Assembly (NCBI RefSeq): GCF_006716065.1
Contig: NZ_VFOL01000001.1
Coordinates: 4,154,001-4,218,000, forward strand
DNA: 64,000 nucleotides
Direction: 5' to 3'
Source of the DNA: Salinispora arenicola
Lineage (GTDB): Bacteria; Actinomycetota; Actinomycetes; Mycobacteriales; Micromonosporaceae
The notes under the pieces were generated by a model. The model searched no databases. It worked only from the letters and a program-made list of their open reading frames with translations, and was not told the DNA's origin. Shown here piece by piece: positions 6,639 to 16,931 of this stretch (its first letter is position 1; each line of letters starts with the position of its first letter). The position numbers were made by a program, and so were the translations under genes.

Positions 6639-8447
6639 ATGGAGCACGCCGCGGCGAGCCTATCCGGCCATGACCAGCCAGCCCAACCGGCGGCGTTCCG
6701 GGTGCTCGGCCCGTTGACCCTCAGCAGCAGCAAGGACACGCTGGTCCTCCCACCGTCGAAGGTGACCTCGCTGCTCGCCGTGCTGCTGTTGCACCCCGAC
6801 GAGGTGGTCTCGGTCAGCGCGTTGCGGCAGGCCATCTGGGGCGACGAGCAGCCTGCCTCGGCCAAGGCCGCGCTGCAGACCTGCACCCTGCGACTTCGGC
6901 AACTGTTCGCCCGGCACGGCATCACCGGCAGCGTGATCAAGACCGTGCCGGGTGGCTACCGGATCACCGCCACCGCCGAGACCGTCGACCTGATGCGCTT
7001 CCGCGAACTGATCGGCCACACCCGCGACGTCACGGACCCGGAGGTGGAACTGGCGAGGCTGGAAGAGGCGCTCGCGCTGTGGAGCGACCCGATGCTGGCC
7101 AACGTGCCATCGGAGGCACTGCACCGGGACGTGGTACCCCGGATCAGCGAGGAGCGGGTCCGAGCGATCGAGCGGGTGTGCGACCTGAAGATCGGCCTGG
7201 GCCGAGACCGCTCCGCGCTGGTGGACCTCTGGACCGCCGTCCGTGCGTACCCGGCGAACGAGCGCTTCTCCGCGCAACTCGCCTCGGTGCTCTACCGCAC
7301 CGGCCGGCAGGCCGACGCCCTGGCCGAACTGCGTCGGATCCGGGACCACCTGCGCCACGAACTCGGCATCGCCCCCGGTCCCACCCTGCGCGCGTTGGAG
7401 CTGACCATCCTGCGGGGCGAAGCACCCACGTCGGTCGGCCCGGTCGTGCGACCGACCAGCGTGGTGACCCGGCACCCGGTCGCGTCCGGCCTCGTCGGTC
7501 GGGACGCGCTCGCCGAGACCATCGCCGAACGCCTCCGCGCGGGATGCCCGATCGTGGTGCTCAGCGGCCCACCCGGCGTCGGCAAGACCGCGCTGGCGCA
7601 GTACGTCGGGCAGCTCGTCGCCCCCGACTTCCCCGGCGGCCGGGTGGAGGTGACCGCGGCCGCCACCGGGCCGGTGACGTCGCTGCACGACGCCCAACAG
7701 CAGCTACTCACGGCGGTCGACCAGGGCCACGACGTCCAGGTGGGCCGACGACTGTTGCTGGCCGACGACGTGGTCAACGGCCGTCAGGTACGGGACCTGC
7801 CGGCCCTGTTGGCGCCCGGCGACGCCCTGCTGCTGACCAGCCGACAAAGCCTCTCTGGACCGGTTGCCCGACTGGGCGGGTGGCTGCACCGGGTGGAGCC
7901 GCTGAACCCCGACGACTCGCTGCGGCTGCTCCGTACCGCACTCGGCCCCGAACACGTCGACGCCGACCCGCAGAGCGCCACGCAGATCGCGGCACTCTGC
8001 GACCACCTGCCACTCGCGCTGCGCATCGCCGCCACCCGCATCCTGCTGCGTACCAGGACGGACCTCGCGGCGGCGTTGGAGTGGCTGCGCGTCGACCCGC
8101 TGAGCCGGCTGAGCCTGCCCGGTGAACCGGACATGTCACTCGGTCACCGCTTCGACGAGGCCCTGTCCCGGACCGGCGACACGCTGGGAGCGGTCTTTGT
8201 CCGACTGGCCACCGCGGCTCCCACCGCCATCACCGTCCGACAGGCCGCGCAGCTACTCGACGTCGACCCGGCCACGGCTCGCGACCTGCTCGACGAGCTG
8301 GTCGACCACAGCCTGCTCGAGGAGGCCGCGGACCACTACTGGATACGCGTACTGCTGCGGCGACACGCCCAGGTTGCGGCCGATCGGTACGCCCCCCACC
8401 CCGGCCCACCGCGACACCCGCACCAAGCGAAGGGATCCATGCGATGA
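6639..8447 (+). CDS. SARP-family transcriptional activator with NB-ARC ATPase domain
   Basis: 602 residues from ATG 6639, set by ACGGGAGAT just upstream; the longer frame to 6501 is not protein-like. Residues about 20-100 are the OmpR-like winged helix of SARPs (FRVLGPLTL, PPSKVTSLLAVLLLHP, YRI). The bacterial transcriptional activation domain follows (ELARLEEALALW, ELRRIRDHLRHELGIAPGPTLRALE). Next comes an AfsR-like P-loop ATPase: VLSGPPGVGKTALA is Walker A and RRLLLADDVV is Walker-B-like. The C-terminal winged-helix segment is short and there is no TPR array. The stop overlaps the ATG of the next gene, so it is the first gene of the RiPP operon and probably its pathway activator. Confidence 0.87.
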   Translation: MEHAAASLSGHDQPAQPAAFRVLGPLTLSSSKDTLVLPPSKVTSLLAVLLLHPDEVVSVSALRQAIWGDEQPASAKAALQTCTLRLRQLFARHGITGSVIKTVPGGYRITATAETVDLMRFRELIGHTRDVTDPEVELARLEEALALWSDPMLANVPSEALHRDVVPRISEERVRAIERVCDLKIGLGRDRSALVDLWTAVRAYPANERFSAQLASVLYRTGRQADALAELRRIRDHLRHELGIAPGPTLRALELTILRGEAPTSVGPVVRPTSVVTRHPVASGLVGRDALAETIAERLRAGCPIVVLSGPPGVGKTALAQYVGQLVAPDFPGGRVEVTAAATGPVTSLHDAQQQLLTAVDQGHDVQVGRRLLLADDVVNGRQVRDLPALLAPGDALLLTSRQSLSGPVARLGGWLHRVEPLNPDDSLRLLRTALGPEHVDADPQSATQIAALCDHLPLALRIAATRILLRTRTDLAAALEWLRVDPLSRLSLPGEPDMSLGHRFDEALSRTGDTLGAVFVRLATAAPTAITVRQAAQLLDVDPATARDLLDELVDHSLLEEAADHYWIRVLLRRHAQVAADRYAPHPGPPRHPHQAKGSMR

Positions 8448-10624
8448 GCACTGCATACGACACGGTGGCGCAGACCCGGCCGCGAGTGCGCCACGACGTG
8501 CTGTTCACCCGAACCGAGGACGGAGTGCTGTTCCACAACGCCACCAGCGGCTTCCGGTTCTCCTCCACCACCGCGTACCGGCTGGCGTCGGTACTCGTCC
8601 CGCACCTGAACGGGCGCAATCAGGTCGCGGACATCTGTGCCCGGCTACCCGCCGGGCAACGGGCCATGATCGGTGAGCTGGTGAGCACCCTCTACGCACG
8701 CGGCTTCGCCCGCGACGTCCCCGAGACGGAGGGAGACCCGACGGCGATCCTCGGCCCGGCGGTGGCCGCGCACTTCGCCACCCAGGTTGCCTACCTCGAC
8801 CACTACACCGACCGGGCGCCGCAGCGCTTCGCCACCTTCCGGCACACCTCGGTCGCGGTGCTGGGCGCCGGCCCGGTCGCCACCGCCTGCGCCACCGGAC
8901 TGCTTCGCAACGGCGCCGCCACGGTGACCGTCTCGCCGGCGATCGCGCCGAGGCTCGCGCCCGAGCTGGCCGAGCTCGACGCCGCAGGCTGCCCCGCGAC
9001 GACCGTGCCGCTGCCCACGACCGGCAACGAGGTCGGCTGGTCCGACCTGGCCACAGCGCAGATCGTCGTGGTGGCCGGCGGGGACGACGCGCCCCGCGAC
9101 ACCCTGCGGCTCCTCGCGGCCGGCATTCCCGCCGACCGGCTGCTCCTGCCCGCCTGGGTCGCCGGCGGACGGATGCTCGTCGGGCCGGTGCAGGGCGAAG
9201 GCCGTACCGGATGCTGGTGCTGCGTCATGCGGCGACTCGCCGACAACGACGAGACCGGTGGCGCCGGGCAGGTGTGGCAGGCGGCGGCGCTCCCGTCCGG
9301 GGCCGCGCCAGCCGCCACCGAGCCCGACGGACCGCTTGCGGCGATGATCGGCAACCTGTTGGCGTACGAGGTGTTCCGGCTGACCACCGGCGCGCTGCCC
9401 GCCGAGACCGACGGGAGCGTGATCGTTCAGCACCTCGCCTCACTCGACGTGCTGACCGAGCAACTTCTTGCGCACCCCCGGTGCATCTTCTGCCGGCCGG
9501 CACCGCCCGAACCGGCCTGGACCACCGAAGGGCTGGACGAAGCGCCTGCCGAGGTCGCCCCCGCGGCCGACCCGGCCGCGGGGGCGCAGGAAGCGCTCGC
9601 ACAGTTGGAGTCCCACCAACCGCTACTCCAGCCGCATCTGGGCGTGTTCCGTCGTTACGACGACGAGCGTTGGGACCAGACCCCGATCAAGGTGGGCGCG
9701 GTCGAGCTCACCGACGGCAGCGGCCGGCGCCGAACGGTGACCGCGTTCGACGTCCACCACGTCGCGGCGGCCCGGCTGCGGGCGCTACGGATCGCGGCCG
9801 TCGTCAACACCAGCAGCATCGCGGTCGGGACCCCCGCCCCTCAGGGCGCCGAGCGGGTCGACGCCGCCCGACTCGGCCTCGCCTCAGGCTGGGGCGACGC
9901 CCCGGTGCAACGGTGGGCCACCGCCCGGTCACTGCTCAGCCGCGAGGTGGTGGCGGTGCCGATGCCCGTGCTGGAGCCGTTCGGCGCGGCCAACCGCCGG
10001 CACGAGGCCGAGCCGACCAGCGCCGGTGGGGGAGCGGGCGGCGACCTCACCGAGGCCGTCCGGGCCGGCCTCGCCTCGGCGCTCGCCGGGCACACGCTAC
10101 GGCAGGTCATCGCCGGTCGGGACACCGTCCGACGGATCCGCCCCGACACCATCGGCACCACCCCCGAGCTGGTGTTTCTCACCAGGTCAACAGCGAACCT
10201 GGGCGTCACCATGGAACTGCTCGACCTCGGTGGACAGCGCGACACCGGGGTGGCGGTGCTGCTGGCCCGCTCCTTTGACCCGGACCGCGGTCAATGGACG
10301 TTCGCGCTGACCGCCGATCCGGACTGGACGACGGCGGCCGCGGCGGCGCTGCGCGACGTGCTCGGTCAGGCCCAGCTTCGCGCGCAGGACCCCGAGCTCG
10401 TACCGGATATCGGCGACCCGGTGCTGGTCGACTTCGACCCCGGCACGGTGCCGGTGCACGACGAGGTGGACGCCGCCGGGGCGCGGCACCGCTGGGTCGA
10501 CGTGCTGCAGCGGCTACCGGGACTCGGGTACGACGTGCTGGTGGCGCCCGTCGGTGGTGCGGACCTGGCCGCGGGCGGGCTGGTGGCGGTCAAAGTGCTG
10601 CTCGCCGCCGGAGACCACCGATGA
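8444..10624 (+). CDS. Ocin-ThiF/E1-like leader-peptide-binding cyclodehydratase partner
   Basis: 726 residues. Such proteins recruit the precursor leader and deliver the core to the YcaO enzyme in azole-forming and thiopeptide pathways. The N-terminus (DVLFTRTEDGVLFHNATSGFRF; ARLPAGQRAMIGELVSTLYARGF) resembles the winged-helix RiPP recognition element. An E1-like Rossmann segment follows at about 139-156 (VAVLGAGPVATACATGLL). A zinc tetrad is likely from GCWCC (about 256) and CIFC (about 347). The C-terminal 340 residues have nitroreductase-like features seen in TIGR03882-type proteins. ATGA overlaps join it to both neighbours. Confidence 0.85.
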   Translation: MSTAYDTVAQTRPRVRHDVLFTRTEDGVLFHNATSGFRFSSTTAYRLASVLVPHLNGRNQVADICARLPAGQRAMIGELVSTLYARGFARDVPETEGDPTAILGPAVAAHFATQVAYLDHYTDRAPQRFATFRHTSVAVLGAGPVATACATGLLRNGAATVTVSPAIAPRLAPELAELDAAGCPATTVPLPTTGNEVGWSDLATAQIVVVAGGDDAPRDTLRLLAAGIPADRLLLPAWVAGGRMLVGPVQGEGRTGCWCCVMRRLADNDETGGAGQVWQAAALPSGAAPAATEPDGPLAAMIGNLLAYEVFRLTTGALPAETDGSVIVQHLASLDVLTEQLLAHPRCIFCRPAPPEPAWTTEGLDEAPAEVAPAADPAAGAQEALAQLESHQPLLQPHLGVFRRYDDERWDQTPIKVGAVELTDGSGRRRTVTAFDVHHVAAARLRALRIAAVVNTSSIAVGTPAPQGAERVDAARLGLASGWGDAPVQRWATARSLLSREVVAVPMPVLEPFGAANRRHEAEPTSAGGGAGGDLTEAVRAGLASALAGHTLRQVIAGRDTVRRIRPDTIGTTPELVFLTRSTANLGVTMELLDLGGQRDTGVAVLLARSFDPDRGQWTFALTADPDWTTAAAAALRDVLGQAQLRAQDPELVPDIGDPVLVDFDPGTVPVHDEVDAAGARHRWVDVLQRLPGLGYDVLVAPVGGADLAAGGLVAVKVLLAAGDHR

Positions 10625-12513
10625 ACGACGGTACGACCGCGGCCGACGACCTGGTCCGCGCCGGGCTGGCCCGGCTGCTCGCCGAACGGGGCTGCGACGC
10701 GGACGTGGTCGCGGTGGGGGTGCGGGACGAACTCCACGCGACCCCCCGCCCGGAGCGCGGACCGCGGGTGCTGCTCTACGGGCAGCTGGCGCTGATCGGA
10801 CCGGTGCCGCCGGCCGCGGCCTGTTCGACCTGCCTCGCCCGTCGCTGGCAGGCGGTGCGCCACCGCGACCTGCGCGACGCGCTGGAACTGGGCGGTGACA
10901 CGGTCGCGGCGGGCCCCTGGCCGTACGCGACCCCGCTCGTCGCGGACTTCCTGCATGCCCTGATCGCGGCCCGCCGTACCGCTGCCACCGGGCCGGCAGG
11001 CACCGGGACGGTGACGCCCAGCACGGTGTTTCAGGTCGACCTGTCGACCCTGCGGGTGCACCAGGTGCCGCTGCTGCCCGACCCCGAGTGCCCGGCCTGC
11101 GGCGACATGGTCACCGATGCACCGGAACTGGCGGCGATCGAGCTGCCCGCCACACCGAAATCGGAGCCGGGCACGTTTCGCGGCCGGGACCTGGACGACT
11201 ACCCGCTGAACGTGGCGGCGTTCGCCAACCCCGTGTGCGGGGCGCTCGGCGCCAGTCTGTGGCAGGACGTCACCTCGCTGTCCACCTCCCCGGCGGTCGG
11301 CTCGTTCACCCTGCGATGTGGGCGCTTCCTGCGGGAGACGCTCTACGGTGGGCACACCGACGGCTACCGGAGCAGCGCCCGGATCGCGGTGCTGGAAGGA
11401 CTGGAACGCGCCGCCGGCCTGCGCCCGCGGGGAAAACGCACCGCGGTCACCGCGACCCTGCGGGAACTGGGCGACGACGCCCTGGACCCACGCGAGTGCG
11501 GGCTCTACACCGACGCCTTCTATCAGGCCACTCCGTACCTGCACCGGTTCGACGTGGACCGGCCGATCACGTGGGTGTGGGGCTGGTCGCTGCGCGACCA
11601 GCGCCCGCTGCTGGTGCCGGAGGTCCTCGCCTACTACCACGCGGCGAGTATCGAGGAGCGGTTCGTCCAGGAGACCTCGAACGGCTGCGCCTCCGGCGGA
11701 TCGATGGTGGAGGCGATCTACCACGGCCTGATGGAGGCGATCGAGCGCGACGCGTTCCTGCTGGCCTGGTACGGCGGCCGGTCCCTACCGGAGATCGACC
11801 CGGCCAGCATCGACCGACCACGGACCCGGATGATGGTCGACCGGCTGGCGATGTACGGCTACCGGGCCCGATTCTTCGACACCCGGATGACCTTCGACAT
11901 CCCGGTGGTGACCGCGGTGGCCGTCCGTGCGGACGGCGGTCTCGGTACCCTCGCCTTCGGCGGTGGGGCGAGCCTTGACCCGCAGGCCGCGATCACCGCG
12001 GCGCTCTGCGAAATCGCCACCGACTCGGTGATGGTCCGGGTCCGCGCCCGCGCCGACGAGACCCGGTTGCGTCAGATGACGACCGACTTCTCCCGGGTGC
12101 AGAGCCTGCACGACCACCCGTTGCTCTACGGCCTGCCGGAGATGGCGCGGCACGCCGCGTTCCTGCTGGATCACGGCAGGGCGCCGGTCCCGATGGCGCA
12201 CCTGTACGAGCGGGACCGTCCCGCCCCACCGGTCACCACCGACCTGCGCGACGACCTCGAACGTTGCCTGAAGCAGGTGACCGCGCAGGGCTTCGACGTG
12301 ATCGCCGTCGACCAGACCACCCCCGAGCAGCGCGAGCTGGGCCTGACGACGGTGAGCGTGGTGGTCCCGGGACTGCTGCCGATCGACTTCGGCTGGCTAC
12401 GCCAGCGCGCCCCGCACGCGCGGCGGCTGCGGACCGCGTTCCGCACCGCCGGGCTCCTCGACCGCGACCTGCGCGACGACGAAATCCACTCCGTTCCCCA
12501 CCCGTTCCCGTGA
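10621..12513 (+). CDS. YcaO cyclodehydratase 1 (azoline-forming)
   Basis: 630 residues from ATG 10621, overlapping the upstream stop. YcaO enzymes use ATP to cyclise Cys/Ser/Thr side chains onto the peptide backbone. The N-terminal 190 residues carry a CxxC pair (CSTC about 69, CPAC about 157), a probable zinc site left from an E1-like domain. The YcaO domain has RSSARIAVLEGLERAAG, SNGCASGGSMVEAI with EAIERDAF (ATP/Mg ligands), and TTPEQRELGL. It ends PHPFP, the Pro-rich C-terminus diagnostic of azoline-forming YcaOs. A paralogue with the same plan closes the operon at 20860. Confidence 0.92.
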   Translation: MNDGTTAADDLVRAGLARLLAERGCDADVVAVGVRDELHATPRPERGPRVLLYGQLALIGPVPPAAACSTCLARRWQAVRHRDLRDALELGGDTVAAGPWPYATPLVADFLHALIAARRTAATGPAGTGTVTPSTVFQVDLSTLRVHQVPLLPDPECPACGDMVTDAPELAAIELPATPKSEPGTFRGRDLDDYPLNVAAFANPVCGALGASLWQDVTSLSTSPAVGSFTLRCGRFLRETLYGGHTDGYRSSARIAVLEGLERAAGLRPRGKRTAVTATLRELGDDALDPRECGLYTDAFYQATPYLHRFDVDRPITWVWGWSLRDQRPLLVPEVLAYYHAASIEERFVQETSNGCASGGSMVEAIYHGLMEAIERDAFLLAWYGGRSLPEIDPASIDRPRTRMMVDRLAMYGYRARFFDTRMTFDIPVVTAVAVRADGGLGTLAFGGGASLDPQAAITAALCEIATDSVMVRVRARADETRLRQMTTDFSRVQSLHDHPLLYGLPEMARHAAFLLDHGRAPVPMAHLYERDRPAPPVTTDLRDDLERCLKQVTAQGFDVIAVDQTTPEQRELGLTTVSVVVPGLLPIDFGWLRQRAPHARRLRTAFRTAGLLDRDLRDDEIHSVPHPFP

Positions 12514-12522
12514 GGTGCCGCC

Positions 12523-14172
12523 ATGACGTCCGAGAACCCCGGCCTCGCCCACGCGTACGCGACCGCGATCCTGCGGCGCGGCCGTGAACCGATGCCCCCG
12601 GCAGACTTCACGCCCAACTGGGCCGACGCGCCCCGCCGCGGCAAGTACTACCCGCAGGCGAGCGCCTTCGGGCTGCCCGCCCCGCCGAGCGCCGGCGTCG
12701 ACCTGGACACCGCGCTGCGCGGCCCCGGCGACGCCGACGAGCCGTTCACGCTGCCGCTGCTGGCCGGCCTGCTCCATCACTCGTACGGGCTGCTCGGACG
12801 GCGGCTCGGCATCCAGGCCAACTCCGATCTGGGAGTGCTGCCGTCGTACGCGTACGCCAACTGGCACCGCGGCGCCGCCTCCGGTGGAGGTCTCTACCCG
12901 TGCAGCGTCTACTGGGTCGCCGGGCCCGGCGCCGGGGTCACCCCGGGGGTCTACTACTACGCCCACGCCCGGCACGCGATGCAGCGGCTGCTCGGCGGCG
13001 ACGTCAGCGCTCGGGTGAACGCGGCGGTCGCCCCACCCCGCCCCGCCAGCCAGTTTCTGATCGTCGGGGTGAAGTACTGGCAGAACGCCTTCAAGTACAA
13101 CAACTTCTCGTACCACGTGGTGTCGATGGACCTGGGTACGCTGCTGCAGTCATGGCGGCTCTGGGCCGGCGCCCAGGGTCGACAGATCCGGCCCGTGCTC
13201 TGGTTCGATCAGGCGGCCGTCGCCGACCTGCTCGGGCTCGTCCCCGACGATGAGACACTCTTCGCCGCCGTACCCCTGACCTGGGCCGCGCCCACCGCCC
13301 CCGCGCCCACCGCCCCCGCGCCCACCGCCCCCGCGCCCGCGGCCCTGGCGCCGACGCCCGCCCCCACCCGTCGAAGGGAGCCGGCGACGGTCCGGGTACG
13401 ACACCGCGACCAGGAGCGGTCCCAGACGCTGCTCACGTTCGACACGCTGCGGCAGGTCAGCCGCAGCACCGCCGCGTCGGTCGACCGGCCCGCCACCGGG
13501 GCGCTGGCACCCGCCGCCGCCCACCCGACGCCGCCGGGCGGAACCCGCCTACCGCTACCCGCCGCCGCGCCGCTGACGCTGTCCGTCGAGGCAGCCCTCA
13601 CCGCCCGCCGCAGCAGCTTCGGCCGGTTCCTGCACAACCGTCCGATGGCGGCAGAGCAGCTCGCCGCGCTGCTGCGGGCCACCACCGCCAGCACCGTGCC
13701 ATCCGAGATCGACGGACCCGCAGACCGTCCGCTGACGCGGATCTACGCCTTCGTCAACGCCGTGGCCAACGTGCCCGCCGGGGGATACGTGTACGACCCG
13801 CAGGAGCACAGCCTGGTCGCCGTCACCAGTGGCCCACCAGGAGCATTCCTGCAACGCAACTACACCCTGGCCAACTACAACCTGGAGCAGGCAGCGGTCG
13901 TGCTCGTCCTGACGGTGCGCACACACGCGGTGCTGGACGCCACCGGCGACCGAGGCTACAACCTCGTCAACGCCACCATCGGCGCGATGGCCCAGACCTT
14001 CTACACTGTCGCCGCCGCACTGCACCTCGGCGCGGGGGTCGCACTGGGCTTCGACGGCATCTCCTACGTCGAGGAGCTGGGACTCGCCGACAGCGACGAG
14101 TTCCCGCTGCTCATCATGCTCGCCGGCGAGGAACGCGGACAGCTCGGCGACTACCGATACGAGCTGCGGTGA
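12523..14172 (+). CDS. SagB/ThcOx-type FMN azoline dehydrogenase
   Basis: 549 residues. It should oxidise thiazolines/oxazolines to thiazoles/oxazoles with FMN. It holds two nitroreductase-like halves. The first (about 60-245) has SYAYANWHRGAASGGGLYP, the SagB flavin-loop pattern, and KYWQNAFKYNNFSYH. The second (about 340-545) has LTARRSSFGRF, the nitroreductase entry motif, and GAMAQTFYTVAAALHLG. An Ala-Pro linker with three APAPT-type repeats joins them (about 255-285). It lies nine nt after YcaO 1, with a weak GAGG ribosome binding site inside the gap. The two-domain layout is common in thiopeptide-type loci. Confidence 0.88.
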   Translation: MTSENPGLAHAYATAILRRGREPMPPADFTPNWADAPRRGKYYPQASAFGLPAPPSAGVDLDTALRGPGDADEPFTLPLLAGLLHHSYGLLGRRLGIQANSDLGVLPSYAYANWHRGAASGGGLYPCSVYWVAGPGAGVTPGVYYYAHARHAMQRLLGGDVSARVNAAVAPPRPASQFLIVGVKYWQNAFKYNNFSYHVVSMDLGTLLQSWRLWAGAQGRQIRPVLWFDQAAVADLLGLVPDDETLFAAVPLTWAAPTAPAPTAPAPTAPAPAALAPTPAPTRRREPATVRVRHRDQERSQTLLTFDTLRQVSRSTAASVDRPATGALAPAAAHPTPPGGTRLPLPAAAPLTLSVEAALTARRSSFGRFLHNRPMAAEQLAALLRATTASTVPSEIDGPADRPLTRIYAFVNAVANVPAGGYVYDPQEHSLVAVTSGPPGAFLQRNYTLANYNLEQAAVVLVLTVRTHAVLDATGDRGYNLVNATIGAMAQTFYTVAAALHLGAGVALGFDGISYVEELGLADSDEFPLLIMLAGEERGQLGDYRYELR

Positions 14173-16931
14173 TGCACGTCGTGCCAGCACAGGGCCGGCT
14201 ACCGCGCGCCGCCGCCCCCACCAGCTGGCGCACCGGTGCGTACTTCACCGCCCGGGTCGCCGGCCTTCCCCTGTCGACGGTCGACGCGCTGCGCTGCCCG
14301 GCGGCCTGCACCTGGGCCGACGACGTACTCACCCTGGAACGCCAGCTCGCGGCCGACGGGGCGCGGCTCAGTCAACTCCTGTACGAGCTGGTCAACGACA
14401 ACGAGGACGAGTCGGCCCGGCGACGGCTGCTGACGCTGCGCCGACAGATCTTCAACAACGTCCTGCCGGCCGCGCCCGGGCCGGCGCTCGCCGCGGTCGC
14501 ACAGACCCGGCCGGCGGCCCTACCGGTCGTACAGCGCTGGCTGCAGCAACGGACCCAGCTCGCCCGGCGACACGACGAAGGTGGTGCGGTCCTCGCCGCC
14601 GACGTCGCCCAGGCCCGCGCCCACCTGTGGCGGCTGGCCGACGAGCCACGCCTGCGCGGCGGACTCCAACTCGCCTCACCGACCCTCGATGAGCAACTCG
14701 CCGCCGGGACTGCACCGCAGCTGACCCGGCCCGCGAACAAACGAACCCGCCGCGTCGAACGCTCACTGCTGTCCTACCTGTACCGCACCGCGTGCAAGAC
14801 CAGCCCGTTCAGCACCTTCACCGCGGTCGCCCTCGGCCGCTTCACCGACACCGGATCGCAGCTCGAGTTCCCCGTCGACGCGCAGTGGCACCAACACGTA
14901 CGCCTCAACGTCGTCCTGGTCGCCCGGCTCGCCGAGCTGGTCACCGCCGACCCGCGGCGGCGCGGCGACCTGTTGGTGGAGCTGAGCCCGGGATGGCGCC
15001 GCGACGCGGACCGGATCCGCTACGTACGGCACTGGGTCACCGCCGGCGACGACAGCGCCACGGTCAGCTTCGACTCGGTCCGCGACGGCCTCTTCTTCCT
15101 GCGCCGCAGCGGCGTCCTGGACGGGCTCACCGCCCTGTTGCAGCACCGCGGCACGATTCGCTGCGCCGACCTGGTGGACCGGCTCTGCCAGGACACCGGG
15201 GCCGAACGGCCCGACGGCGAGACGTACCTGTCGACGCTGCTGGAGTTGGGAATGCTGCGGCTGGTCGGCCTCGACACCGACGTGCACACCACGGACCCGA
15301 TCCGCGCGCTCGCCGGCACGCTGCGGCACCTGGACAGGCCGTGGGCCACACACCTCGTCGACCAGCTCCACGACATCATCGAGCTGGTCGACGCCTACCG
15401 ACAGGGCGACCTCGACCGCCGCCGCGACCTGCGGCACCGACTCCAGGACACGGTACGCGCGGCGATGCGCGCACTCGGCGAGGACAACCCGACCCTGCCG
15501 CAGACCCTGCTGTACGAGGACAGCCGGGTCGCCGGCGAACCCGTCACCATCGCGGCCCCGCCCTGGCAGCGGCTGGTCGGCGCGAACCTCGCCGCCGTGG
15601 AGCGGATCCTGCCCGCCTTCGACCAGAACCTGCCACACCGGATCATGTTCCACGGCTTCTTCCTGGCCCGGTTCGGCGTCGGTGGCCGCTGCCACGACCT
15701 GCTGCGGCTGGTCGAGGACTTCCACGACGACCTCTACGAGCAGTACTCCTCCTACACGGCGGGGCGCCGCCCGTTCGCCGAGGACGGTAGCTACACCCCC
15801 GAGGAGAACTGGCTGGGCCGACCCGAAATGACCGCACTCGATGAGGCCCGACAGCTCTTCGCTACCCGCCTGGCCGCACTCACCGCCGCCGACCCCCAGA
15901 GCACCGAGCTGTCCCTGCCCGTCGAGCTGTTCGACGAGATGGGCGCGCTGCTCGGCGACACCGCCCACCGGATCCACCCGAAAGGGCACTTCGTCCAGCT
16001 GGCCCTACGCGAGCCCGCCCCGCTGCTGGTGCTCAACCAGTCCTTCGGCGGACTCTCCTTCCCGTTCAGCCGGTTCACCCACTGCTTCGACGCCGACACC
16101 CCCACCCTCGCCGAGCGGCTACGTGCCCAGGCAGCTGAAATCACCCCACCGGGCGTGGTCTTCGCCGAGCTGACCGGGGGAGCCGCCACCACCAACCTGA
16201 ACCTGCACTCCCGGCTCACCGACTACGTGATCGTCTGCCCCGGCGAATCCAGCAGCGCCCCCGCCGACCGGCAACTCACCCTCGACGACCTCTACCTGGC
16301 ACACGATCCGGACACCGACCGGATCGTGCTGCGGTCGACCCGCCTCGACAAGGAGGTCGTCGCCGTGTACCTGGGCTACCTGGTGCCGATGGCGCTGCCG
16401 CAGATCCCGCGTACCCTGCTGCTGCTCTCACCGGCGTCGGCGGTGCGCCTCGACGTGTGGCGCGGAGTGCCGGCGGCCACCACCGACGGCATCACCGTCC
16501 GGCCCCGGCTGCGCCTGGGCAACATCGTGCTCGCCCGCCGCAGCTGGTCCGTACCGGTACGCGAGCTTCCCGACACGGGCGACCCCGGCACCGACCCGGC
16601 GGCGTTCCTGGGCTGGCGCCGCTGGCGGGCCCGGCACGGCATACCCGAGCAGGCATTCGCCACCGTCTACTCAGCCGACCCCGGGCGGCTGACGACCAAC
16701 CCGAAGCCGCAGTACGTCGACTTTGGCAGCGCGCTGTCGATGCAGGCGTTGCGGGCCGTGCTGGACGGCCCGGACGACCGGATCGTCCTGCGCGAGCTGC
16801 TGCCGGCCGCCGACGAACTGCCCGCCCACGGCGCACACGGTGGGCACGTCAGCGAGCTGGCAGTAGAGACCTTCCGCGTCGACGCGAGGCAGACCGTCGC
16901 CCACCACGACCACGGAGGTAGCAGCCAATGA
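14172..16931 (+). CDS. Split LanB-type dehydratase, glutamyl-transfer protein
   Basis: 919 residues from ATG 14172; GTG 14169 is an alternative and both overlap the upstream TGATG. It corresponds to the Lantibiotic_dehydratase N-terminal module, which transfers glutamate from tRNA-Glu onto core Ser/Thr. Features include YFTARVAGLPLST, VERSLLSYLYRTACKTSPFSTFTAVALGRF (the strongest family block), FHGFFLARFGVGG, and a C-terminal FLGWRRWRARHGIPEQAF with KPQYVDF. It lacks the SpaB_C elimination domain, which is encoded by the next gene, as in thiopeptide and goadsporin clusters. It ends four bases into that gene. Confidence 0.9.
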   Translation: MHVVPAQGRLPRAAAPTSWRTGAYFTARVAGLPLSTVDALRCPAACTWADDVLTLERQLAADGARLSQLLYELVNDNEDESARRRLLTLRRQIFNNVLPAAPGPALAAVAQTRPAALPVVQRWLQQRTQLARRHDEGGAVLAADVAQARAHLWRLADEPRLRGGLQLASPTLDEQLAAGTAPQLTRPANKRTRRVERSLLSYLYRTACKTSPFSTFTAVALGRFTDTGSQLEFPVDAQWHQHVRLNVVLVARLAELVTADPRRRGDLLVELSPGWRRDADRIRYVRHWVTAGDDSATVSFDSVRDGLFFLRRSGVLDGLTALLQHRGTIRCADLVDRLCQDTGAERPDGETYLSTLLELGMLRLVGLDTDVHTTDPIRALAGTLRHLDRPWATHLVDQLHDIIELVDAYRQGDLDRRRDLRHRLQDTVRAAMRALGEDNPTLPQTLLYEDSRVAGEPVTIAAPPWQRLVGANLAAVERILPAFDQNLPHRIMFHGFFLARFGVGGRCHDLLRLVEDFHDDLYEQYSSYTAGRRPFAEDGSYTPEENWLGRPEMTALDEARQLFATRLAALTAADPQSTELSLPVELFDEMGALLGDTAHRIHPKGHFVQLALREPAPLLVLNQSFGGLSFPFSRFTHCFDADTPTLAERLRAQAAEITPPGVVFAELTGGAATTNLNLHSRLTDYVIVCPGESSSAPADRQLTLDDLYLAHDPDTDRIVLRSTRLDKEVVAVYLGYLVPMALPQIPRTLLLLSPASAVRLDVWRGVPAATTDGITVRPRLRLGNIVLARRSWSVPVRELPDTGDPGTDPAAFLGWRRWRARHGIPEQAFATVYSADPGRLTTNPKPQYVDFGSALSMQALRAVLDGPDDRIVLRELLPAADELPAHGAHGGHVSELAVETFRVDARQTVAHHDHGGSSQ

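Noticed and set aside
6323..6673. Possible RiPP precursor upstream of the SARP gene
   Set aside because: The frame has no leader-like acidic helix, no Ser/Thr/Cys core and no good ribosome binding site.
13290..13380. Gly/Ala-Pro repeat as a possible independent element
   Set aside because: It is an in-frame Ala-Pro linker between the two halves of the SagB-type dehydrogenase.
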